In this document: positions 56,240 to 64,000 of the stretch, one piece after another
Layout: every line of letters starts with the position of its first letter
How positions within the stretch are numbered: position 1 is the first letter of the stretch
Source: Diphasiastrum complanatum
Lineage: Eukaryota > Streptophyta > Lycopodiopsida > Lycopodiales > Lycopodiaceae
Assembly: GCA_029204225.1 (NCBI GenBank)
Contig: CM055094.1
Location: 24,264,541-24,328,540, forward strand
DNA length: 64,000 bases
Direction of reading: 5' to 3'
Translations under genes and position numbers: made by a program
Notes under the pieces: generated by a model
The model's database searches: none
What the model was told of the DNA's origin: nothing
The model's input: the letters and a program-made list of their open reading frames with translations, nothing else

Positions 56240-56674
56240 AGTTATGGACTCGACTCATTACATTCGCCGTGTCCATTTACATTTACTTTACTTTATGCAT
56301 AAGCAGGCCTTGGGCCCTTTTTTATTCATTAGTGACACTTAGACTATATGGTTGGCCTTATTATTCATTATTAGGCCATTTGGACATATTACTGGAGAGT
56401 GGGGGCCTTCTTGGAGGGCGCACAATTTTCCCTCCCAGTTGGGCCCTAGCCACCAGAAGTTCCTTTTAGGGCTTCCTCTTGGCTATACGTAGGGAAACTA
56501 TGTCATTTGTTATTCAGCTGATGATATTGATCTCTCTCTTTAGTCTCCTTAATCTCTCTCTTTCCTGCTTTCTAGGGTTAAGTCTTGCTTATGTGCTGCT
56601 TTCATAGCTTAAGTCTTGCTTATGTGATGCTTTCATAGCTTAGCTCTAGATCAGCTGTGGCTCTATTCGTAACT
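56240..56674 (+). repeat. 3' LTR of G1
   Basis: Starts AGTTATGGACTCGACTC and ends ATTCGTAACT, followed by GTCCT. Confidence 0.93.
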
Positions 56675-56679
56675 GTCCT

Positions 56680-57183
56680 CCCATGAAATACGGCATCTTT
56701 TGAAAGTACAATAGCAGAAGTGTTGTCAATAAATAAAGAACTTGGGCCTCCATCAAGTTGATGTAGATGTTCAAGCACGAATCGCAGCCAAACTACTTCA
56801 TTAGAACCTCTTGAGGCTGCGATATATTCCGCTTCGCAAGAGGATTGAGCAACGAAAGATTGCTTCTTGCATATCCATGTGATGGCTGCCCCTGAAATTA
56901 TACTACATCCTCCTGTAATGTTTTTATAATCATCCACATTAGAAGCCTAACTGGCATCACTGTATGACGCAAGTGATAGACCATCTTGTTTAAAGAAAAC
57001 AACTTCATAATCGGAAGTATCTTTCAAATATTGTAAAACATATTTAGCATGCTTCCAATGAATAACACCAGGATTAGTAGCAAACTGACTAAGAGTATGA
57101 ACTGCATAGGCAATATCAGGCCGTGTCCAAGTAGTGAGATACATTAAAGATCCAATCAAATTGTGATAAGGAATCTTGGACAT
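56680..57183 (-). pseudogene. copia C RNase H
   Basis: Minus-strand motifs LIGSLMYLTTWTRPDIAYAV, SLASYSDAS, GAAITWICKKQSFVAQSS, CEAEYIAAS and SSLFIDNTSAI follow the copia order. A stop lies at about 56948. It is interrupted at 56680 by G1 and continues at 51188. Confidence 0.88.
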
Positions 57184-58140
57184 TTCTTCATGTTCCTCTT
57201 CAGTCTTCGCTCCATCTTCCTTGGAGATTTGACTCTAGGTAGCATAGGAATGTCTTTTCCTTTGCACTCCAGCATATTGTAGTCCTTCAAGATCTTCAAA
57301 ATATAATGTTGTTGATGAAGTGCAATGGTGCCTTTTACCCTGTCGTGATGAATTTGAATTCCAAGGCAAAATTTTGCCTCTCCAAGGTCCGAAACATCGA
57401 AGATAGAGCCAATTAACTTCTTACAATGATTGATGACAGGAGTAGAATTTCCTATCAACAATGAATAGACTGTCAACAATACATAATACTCATTCATCCT
57501 TTTGAAATAAACATTACCATCAGGAATGAATGGTATAAACCCCAATGCTCTTAGGACTTGATCTATCTTCTTATTCCATTGCTTAGCGGATTGCTTTAAA
57601 CCATATATACTTTTTAAAAGCAAGCAAACCCAACTAGGATGATGTCTACTCACATAGCCTGATGGTTGCTTCATAAAAATAGTTTCATCCAGTGTGCCAT
57701 ATAAATATGCTGTTTTCTCATCTATTTGATGCATTTCCAGATCATAATAAGCGGCCAAAGCAACTAACAAACGTATGCTAGCTTGCTTTACAACAGGAGA
57801 AAAGGTATCAAAATAGTCAACTCCAAACTTTTGAGAATAACCTTTTGCTACAAGGCGAGCCTTGAAGCGTGTAATATCACCTTCGGGTGAAAATTCAAGT
57901 TTGTAGAGCCATTTGCAATCTATGGCCTTTCTTCCTAGTGGTAAAGGCTGCAGCTTCCAAACTTGGTGTCGATACATGGACTCCATCTCTTCATCCATAG
58001 CTTTGTGCCATTGATCTCGTTCTTTGCTCTGCATTGCTTCTTCATAAGTTGATGGAGCTTCCACAAAATATCCAAATTCTGTTTGGAAGCGAACTGGCTC
58101 TCATCTTTCTCTCCTTGTCCGTGATGTAGCAGCTTCCTCA
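57156..58140 (-). pseudogene. copia C reverse transcriptase, catalytic motif lost
   Basis: A long open stretch (58064-57156) with KAMDEEMESMYRHQVWKLQP, IDCKWLYKLEF, FKARLVAKGYSQKFGVDY, SPVVKQASIRLLVALAA, SIYGLKQSAKQWNKKID and FCLGIQIHHDR. Where copia RTs carry YVDDLL the sequence reads VYSLLIGN (about 57460), so both catalytic aspartates are missing. The enzyme cannot have been active in this form, although the frame stays open. Confidence 0.88.
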
Positions 58141-58210
58141 TCTTCGAATTCTTCTTCTTCCTCACCTGCATGCTCAATGATTTCTTCTTCTTCTTCTTCA
58201 TCACGAAGAG
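58141..58210 (-). repeat. GAA-rich low-complexity stretch in copia C
   Basis: TCTTC repeats on the plus strand, encoding Glu/Lys-rich sequence between integrase and RT on the minus strand. Confidence 0.7.
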
Positions 58211-58279
58211 GTTCATGCATAGTTGGAACAATAGGCTTCTCTTCTGGAGTAGCATGAAACAGTTTGAAAACATCATATC

Positions 58280-59046
58280 CTAGAACATCTGCTTCTTCCT
58301 TTTCTGGAATATAGGATCATCTATGAACTTTGATTCATCAAAGCGCACATCTCTAGAAAAATGAAATTTCTTTGTAGTTGGAATGTAAGTCTTATAATAA
58401 TTTGAGATTGCATCATATCCAACTAGAATTCCTGGCATAGCAGTATTGTCTAGCTTATTGTGTTTAACTTTAGGAACAAATAAATATGCTAGACATCCAA
58501 AAATTCTAACATGTGTTAACTTGGACTTTTTCCCAGTCCAACATTCATAAGGAGTTTTCTCCTTATCTAGAGATTGTAAAGTACGATTCTGCAAGTAATT
58601 GGTAGTATTAACTGCTTCCGCCCAAAATTTAGCAGGTAACTTTGCATGAATCATCATGCAGCGTGCTACCTCAACAAGAGTTCGATTTTGCCGTTCTGCA
58701 ACACAGCCGAAAACAGATTTAGAATGTTATTGCTGGTACAAAACTCCTGTAATTCTGCAAAAATTTATTCACCACCACGATTTGAACGTAGTTGTTTAAC
58801 TCTCTTTGAAGTCTTAGAGTGCACAAAACTGAGAAATTCTTTAAATTTCGAAAGAACGTCACTTTTATTAGCAATAAAATAAACCATTGCTAATCGACTA
58901 AAATTGTCAATGAATGTCACAAAATAACGTGCACTACCAATAGAGTTAACAGGCAAAGGTCCACAAACATCTGAGTGAACTGATTCAAGAAGTTCTTTTG
59001 ATGTCAAAATCAACCCCTTCAAACAAATTTTTCTTTGCTGCATCAA
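58280..59046 (-). pseudogene. copia C integrase
   Basis: The core start LLESVHSDVCGPLPVNSIG with the first catalytic Asp, then YFVTFIDNFSR (about 58930-58900). After a stop and frameshift near 58765 it continues MMIHAKLPAKFWAEAVNTT, YECWTGKKSKLTHVRIFGC and PGILVGYDAISNYYKTY. The middle of the core, including the second Asp region, is partly in another frame. Confidence 0.85.
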
Positions 59047-59985
59047 GAATGCTTCGCATGCTCATGTGATAGAGCCTAGCATGCCATAATGCATGTATCT
59101 TGTCTTCCACGGCTGAAACTTCGTCACATGCAATAAGAACTTTTGCATGATGCAGGTTCTCAAGTTGTCTTCCACTTCTTATGTCCATTAGCCTGCAATC
59201 ATTGTCAAGAAACAAGACTTTGATGCCCACATCTGTCATGCTGCGGGCTACTGACAATAAGTCCTTTTGCATGGTTGGTACATGCAATACATTTCGAAGA
59301 ACTTTAGAACCTTCAATTGTGAGTAAACTCAAGCTTCCTATTCCTAAAACATCATGTTGACTACCATCTCCTAAAATGACATATCTTTGAGTGTAACTAG
59401 GAGAATAACTAGACAACATAGCTCTATTAGAGATGATATAAGCAGTAGCTCCAAAATCTATCACAACTTCGGAAGTATTATCAGTAGAATTAAAACAATC
59501 CTCTACACAAACAAAAGTAGCAGCCAGAGTGTTTTCCTCTTTGCTTGAGTTAGAAGAAAGTTGTTCCTCTTGACAAACATTGGCTTTACTATTGTTAGGC
59601 CTAGAATAGCATTTGAAAGATGAATGACCAGTTTTGCCACAATGTCTACAAGCTATTCTAGGATTAGCCCAACATTTATCAAGAGTATGTCCTGGCTTTT
59701 TACAATAGTTGCAAAAAGATTTCTTTGACTTAGGCTCAGATGATTCCATTTTGGAATCTTTATTGTTTGGGTCTTGCATGCTTGTAGCTTGAAACTGGTT
59801 TCCGCGTCCTTTGGCCTTGCCCTTTCCTTTCTTCACATATAAAGCTTTAGCTCCTCCTTGAGAAGGTGAGCTTCCTTGCCGCATGAGATACTCCTCTCGA
59901 AGGCCTTGAATGGCCTCTTCAAAGGATTTACCTATAAGAACAAGTCGCATGTAGATGTAGGAGGGTGGTAGTGCTCGCAACAGGT
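58985..59985 (-). pseudogene. copia C gag (5'-truncated), two zinc knuckles and protease
   Basis: From mid-gag (LLRALPPSYIYMRLV) there is an open frame. It holds two CCHC knuckles, CNYCKKPGHTLDKC and CRHCGKTGHSSFKC (about 59710-59605), unusual for copia where one is common. The protease site VVIDFGATAYI (about 59465) has Phe where Ser or Thr is expected. Then comes the pre-integrase HALWHARLYHMSMRSI. The gag N-terminal half is deleted next to the LTR at 59997. Confidence 0.85.
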
Positions 59986-59996
59986 ACGTAAGTTTC

Positions 59997-60158
59997 TACA
60001 ACTTATGGGCCTACTCAAGGTTTTAAAACCTTTACAATAAATTTTTATAATGTTTACAAACTTGGTAAGCCTATTTAAACTTTGAGAGAATACAACGCAA
60101 ATTATAATTGTGTGGCGCTAAAATACATGGGGAAATTGATCAAACTTAAACCATAACA
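59997..60158 (-). repeat. 5' LTR of copia C
   Basis: 162 bp matching 50424-50585 with few differences. It is joined directly to mid-gag, without primer site or leader. Confidence 0.8.
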
Positions 60159-61419
60159 AGCACTACACTGAATTACAAGCATGCATGCAAATTTTGCAAA
60201 TTTTAGTTCCAAAATTGCCAAACTTCAGACGGCCATAACTTCCTCTACAGGACACTAAATTGGTCGCTGTAAAGCACAGTACGGAGGGAGAGTGGGTCTA
60301 CAAGGCACTTGCCACATCACCCTGCCACCTAGACTTCACACGTGCGAGTTGTAAATGGACAAAAATCAGGTAGAAGGGCGAACTTTGGGAAGGTGGTATC
60401 ATCCAAAATTGCACTCCAGCCCAATAAGCCTTGGATCAGAGGTTACAAGCACTCTACTCTACTAAGGTTCACTAGAGAGGCATAGAAGCTTGTAACAGGT
60501 CCAGCAAGCAATCATAAGCTCAGATCATGCAAAAAATGCATTTTTGGCCTCCTTCAACAAGTAAAACTTCAATATGATGGTGTCTAATGCACATCTATTC
60601 AAATTGGATGCATGATGGCTGAAATCAGAGGCAATCCATCATATCTTTAAGCTTGTATTGAGAACCAACAGGTTCAGACCCCCATTTGAAAGGTATTCAT
60701 GCCCAAAAATCACCAAAAATACACTATTTTTTGAGGTTTTGAGCCCTCTACTGGTGTCTAATCCTTACCAAACTTCATGACAGCCCTAGGAAAGCTTCAT
60801 TACATCTTTGAAATCGTGCTTACCAACTATTGGCTGAGAATTTTCAGATCCACCACAAAATTAGTCCAAAAATCATCAAAAAACCATGTTTTTTTTTGCC
60901 AATTTTGACCATAATTTGTGGGATAAATCCACAAATAAGTGCAATTTGATCCTAATCCCTATAAATCCATTGCATGCAAGCACTAAAAGTTCTAATATTA
61001 GTCAAACATGGTTTCTATAGCCCATTTATGGTCCAAAAACCAAAATTTTTGGTCCAAAACCACTATCTAATCAACCTTTTGACTATTCAAACATCATGCA
61101 ATCATTAAATCCTATCATTAATGACTGTAAAATAGCAAGTACAATCTAGAAAACGTACTACACCAGATCCTATGATCAATTCCAAGCAAAAACTATGAAT
61201 TCTAGGTGAAAAATTCACTAAATCCATCAAAAAACCTATGATTTCCATCAAAATTCAAGGAGCAAATCCAAGGGGAACACGGGAATGGGATGGCTGTACA
61301 GTGGGTATGGCACGAGCAGTGGATTTGGTCCTGGCCATCATTCTCAGAAGAAGAAGATTAAAAAAGAAAAGTTTGAACAAAAGAAAAGTGGTTGAAAACA
61401 AAAAAATTTGCGATAAAAG
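60159..61419. other. unassigned AT-rich stretch
   Basis: No gene or terminal repeat is recognised. One CACACGTGCGAG (about 60336-60347) matches the core of the module at 61.4-62.2 kb. It could be leader or untranslated sequence of an unknown retroelement. Confidence 0.45.
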
Positions 61420-61647
61420 GGCGCTAGAGATCGATACCAGAACTGAATATCGGTTTCGAGCGCAAGATCTACACAGATTATTTTATGAAAAGAGATGCGT
61501 GCTCAAAAGCGATATTGCACTACCAGCGGTATCGGACTCGAGCGCACTGTGAGAGGGCGCAAGCTTGAATGGTGAAAGAGCGCGCTTGAGAGCGATATTG
61601 GGAGCTAAAAGCGAAAATTTTGCAAAAAAACATGAAAATTCCGAGGA

Positions 61648-61657
61648 CTTATATAAA
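61648..61657 (-). promoter_or_regulatory. TATA box, left arm
   Basis: Minus strand ATTTATATAA, 7 bp from CACACGTGCG; the same layout as the right arm. Confidence 0.55.
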
Positions 61658-61663
61658 TTTTCG

Positions 61664-61902
61664 CACGTGTGAAAAGACGGTGAAGACACATGTCATCGGA
61701 TTATTGGTCCACGTGGAATGTCCGTACTGACAATGATGACCCAATTATGAGGCCACGTGGGCTGAGACACGTGCACGAATTCGTTCTCGACGCATGTCAT
61801 TCTAGCACGTGACAAAGGTCAGATCAATCATTCTAGGTACGCTGCATTTATTTTGACCAATCACAAGTCGACACTTGTTCCTTCGCCACTCCTCCACACG
61901 TG
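61664..61902. promoter_or_regulatory. cluster of six G-boxes (CACGTG)
   Basis: CACGTG at 61664, 61710, 61754, 61768, 61806 and 61897. In plants such sites bind bZIP and bHLH factors (ABA, light and stress responses); binding here is inferred. Confidence 0.8.
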
Positions 61903-61915
61903 CGAAATTTTTTAT

Positions 61916-61923
61916 TATAAATA
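61916..61923 (+). promoter_or_regulatory. TATA box, right arm
   Basis: TATAAATA, about 14 bp after CACACGTGCGAAA. A start site would be expected near 61950. Confidence 0.6.
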
Positions 61924-62249
61924 GGTCTTAAAATCGAGAGAATTGTGTGATGCAATGCATGAAGAGTATGATACTTTGGATGGAAATGATACTTGGGAAC
62001 TCGGCTCGGATTTTCACGCAAATTTACGATTGCTTTGCCGGATATCGATTTCAAGCGCGCCGCTTGCTCTCATTACCCTCCGTTGACTATTTTGCGCCTG
62101 GATCCGATACTGCATCGTCCGGTATCGCATTCAAGCGCGCTTTGCATCTCTGTTCTTTTGTGCTCTATGTTCTTGCACTCGGATCCGATACTCCAACTTG
62201 AAATATCTCTCTCGAGCACACGTTGCCTTGACGTGCTTGCCTGACCTGC

Positions 62250-64000
62250 AGTTTTGGGCCGCATGACCTAGTACATGCATGGGAAAGTTGGTAACCAGTC
62301 AGTAAGAGTTATGGTTGATGATGGGGCAACCCATAATTTCATCAACTACACCCTGGTTAAAAAGCTTAAACTACCAGAAGTACCTAGTCAGCATAGGTAC
62401 ATAGTTTCACTAGCTAATGGTGAAGATAAGAAAATTTGGAAAACTATGGTAAGTAACTTGAATCTTGGTATTCAGGAGTACCAAGATGAAATAAATTTTC
62501 AGATAATGCACCTAGATCGCACAGACATTGTTCTCGGGAGAGATTGGCTCTACATCTTAGGACCTTCCCTCCACAGAAACTATCAGGAGAACACCCTCAG
62601 CTTTCAGCATAAAGGCCGAGAGATCCAATTGCATGGGGAGCATGATGTTCCCAACAACCCTATGGTCTGCAGTTCAGAGCTCTGTCAGCTAATCGGAGAC
62701 GACGACCATCAGGTATTCTTATGTGATTTTCAGTTTATTCCTGAAGTTTCTATTTCTAGTTCTTTACAGCAGAAAATTAGTAAATTAGAAACTTTATTGT
62801 CTAAATTTAACGATGTTTTTCCTGAAGATTTGCCACATGGTTTGCCACCTAGTAGAGAGGTAGATCATGTAATAAACCTAGTACCAGGTACAGCACCTGT
62901 TTCTAAACCTCCGTATGGGGTCAGCCGAACAGAGGATGAAGAAATAACTAGGCAGTTAACAGATTATCTTGGGAAAGGCCAAATTCAGACCAGTAGTTCA
63001 CCATGGGCCTCACCAGTCCTTTTGGTGAAAAAGAAAGAGGGGCCTATGTGTCTTTGCGTAGATTACAGAGCCCTCAATAAAGTCGCAATAAAGAATAAAT
63101 ACCCTATGCCTCGGGCAGTCGAGTTGTTTTATCAACTCGACGGGACTAAGATTTTTAGTAAAATAGACCTTAGATCGGGATATCATCAAGTCCGTATAAA
63201 ATCAAAAGATGTCCCGAAAACAGCTTTTAGGACTCGTCATGGTCATTACGAGTTTAAGGTGATGCCATTTGGTCTCACAAATGCTCCAGCTACCTTCATG
63301 ACCTTGATGAACAGTGTCCTCAGACCATACTTGGGTAAGTTTGTAGTTGTATTTTTAGATGACATCCTCGTCTACAGCAAAACAAGGAAGGAGCATCTAA
63401 AACACCTCAGAAAGGTGTTTCGACTGCTTAGAAAGCATAAGCTTTATGCTAAAGAATCCAAGTGTGAATTCTTCGTTGAAGAAGTAGCATATTTGGGTCA
63501 CATTATCTCGGCAGAAGGGATTAAGATGGACCTGAATAAGGTTAAAGCCATACTCAGTTGGCTGAGACCTCAGAATATTTTGGAACTTCAGATCTTTCTT
63601 GGTTTGGCGAGATATTACAGACGGTTTGTCAAGGAATATGCTCAGATAGCAGTTCTCATGACAAATCTTCTTAAGGGGAAGGGGAAGGAGTTCATTTGGG
63701 AGTCCGCACAGCAGGAGAGCTTTGATGCTCTCAAAACAGCCTTAGCTACAGCACCAGTTTTAAAAGTCGTCGACCCCAATCAGCCATTTGTGGTCAAAGT
63801 CAGTTGGCGACTTTGCAGTTGGTGCTGTACTAACTCAGGGTGGACGACTAGTAGCGTTCAAGAGTAAAAAACTCGAGCCAACTCAGACTAGGTACAGTGC
63901 CTAGGAAAAGGAACTCTTTTCTATAGTCCATGCCCTTAAGACTTGGAGGCATTATTTGTATGGTGCCAACTTTGAGGTCCTGACAGACCATGAAAGTCTC
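62250..64000 (+). mobile_element. gypsy G6, 5'-truncated relative of G5, continuing past the window
   Basis: Homology to G5 starts abruptly at about 62250 (TTTTGGGCCGCATGACCTAGTA), in the region before the protease. LTR, gag and knuckle are missing and the inverted promoter-like module lies directly upstream. High similarity to G5 extends to the window end. Confidence 0.92.
62275..64000 (+). pseudogene. G6 protease, RT and start of RNase H
   Basis: Open from [17 protein letters not shown] (protease site DDGA, as in G5) through IVLGRDWL, the RT ([36 protein letters not shown], catalytic FLDDIL at about 63354-63371), [18 protein letters not shown], to the RNase H start. At about 63798 a frameshift follows PFVV, ending the frame at 63867, and TAG at 63902-63904 breaks the correct frame further on. 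Where G5 has its second stop (TGA) this copy reads CGA (about 63421-63423). Confidence 0.92.

Larger units (their letters stand above)
51194..56674 (+). mobile_element. complete non-autonomous gypsy element G1 (5481 bp)
   Basis: LTRs 51194-51627 and 56240-56674 (434 and 435 bp, inverted ends AGTTATG..CATAACT), GTCCT duplications, tRNA-iMet primer site 51628-51639. It encodes gag, zinc knuckle and protease, but RT, RNase H and the integrase core are absent. In their place is about 1.45 kb of unrecognised, mostly open sequence, followed by the integrase end and chromodomain. G2 shares the same right part of this block, so it is a family structure. Mobility would depend on RT and integrase from a G4-like element. 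Confidence 0.93.
50424..60158 (-). mobile_element. copia element C, antisense, carrying two gypsy insertions
   Basis: It is bounded by 162-bp direct repeats (50424-50585, 59997-60158). In minus order: LTR, gag (already mid-gene), protease, integrase, RT, RNase H, with G1 inserted at 51194-56674 and a solo LTR at 50715-51126, then the C-terminal end and polypurine tract (50596-50586). The 5' LTR joins mid-gag directly, so leader and gag start are deleted. The two outer flanks (CCATG and AGCAC) do not match, so later rearrangement at one end is likely. Confidence 0.83.
61420..62222. promoter_or_regulatory. inverted promoter-like module with G-boxes and repeated 16-bp motif
   Basis: Two diverged copies of one sequence face away from each other. 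Read outward from the centre (about 61780), each arm has GACCAAT, then CACACGTGCGAAA, then a TATA box (61657-61648 on minus, 61916-61923 on plus), then several copies of TATCGNNNTCNAGCGC. Six CACGTG palindromes lie between or next to the TATA boxes. It looks like a divergent promoter or two head-to-head LTRs. No gene clearly starts from it. Confidence 0.65.

Noticed and set aside
47604-60163. AGCAC before the G3 LTR and after the copia C right LTR as one target duplication
   Set aside because: The two LTRs belong to different families and the sequence after the right AGCAC does not continue G4. A 5-base match is likely to be chance, so I only mention it as a check.

Overview
This window looks like a transposable-element-rich, intron-bearing land-plant nuclear genome. 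The evidence is chromodomain Ty3/gypsy elements, Ty1/copia elements, plant-type L1-like LINEs, a DUF659-type hAT transposase gene with short GT-AG introns, tRNA-iMet primer sites beside several LTRs, and a fragment resembling a plant ZIFL-type transporter. I cannot name the species. I see no intact host gene, no rRNA or tRNA gene and no CRISPR array. Everything is read by eye: domain calls come from motifs and from comparing copies inside the window.

Left part (1-24.6 kb). An old plus-strand gypsy fossil (gag ~1560-2337, more at 6758-6885, RT/RNase H remnants 8395-9050) is interrupted by a complete 4.4-kb hAT element (2346-6749; 8-bp target duplication, 16-bp terminal inverted repeats) and by a broken antisense copia. 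Then come several LINE pieces, mostly antisense (10.3-17.0 kb, including a nearly full-length decayed copy at 12439-16960), a ZIFL-like exon remnant (~17.1-17.3 kb), an antisense gypsy RT fragment (17.85-18.9 kb), and a decayed copia (19.8-22.1 kb) holding a miniature LTR element (20028-21313).

Middle (23.4-36.3 kb). Plus-strand LINE copies lie head to tail, separated by CT-rich tracts. One of them (24327-33215) is split by a 6.5-kb LTR element (24631-31118, 5-bp target duplication) that has no intact reading frame.

Right part (36.3-60.2 kb) is a nest of LTR retrotransposons. A decayed plus-strand gypsy (G4) holds a young, nearly intact antisense chromovirus (G5, 40737-47012). G4 is also cut by an antisense gypsy (G3). 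G3 abuts an antisense gypsy (G2), which abuts an antisense copia (C), and C contains a solo LTR and a complete gypsy (G1, 51194-56674). G1 and G2 belong to one non-autonomous family in which RT, RNase H and most of integrase are replaced by about 1.45 kb of unrecognised, largely open sequence.

Far right (60.2-64 kb). An unassigned stretch leads into an inverted, promoter-like module (61420-62222) with six CACGTG boxes between two outward-facing TATA boxes and eight copies of a 16-bp motif. It runs directly into a 5'-truncated relative of G5 (62250 to the window end).

The strongest candidates for something undescribed are the G1/G2 replacement block and the inverted G-box module.
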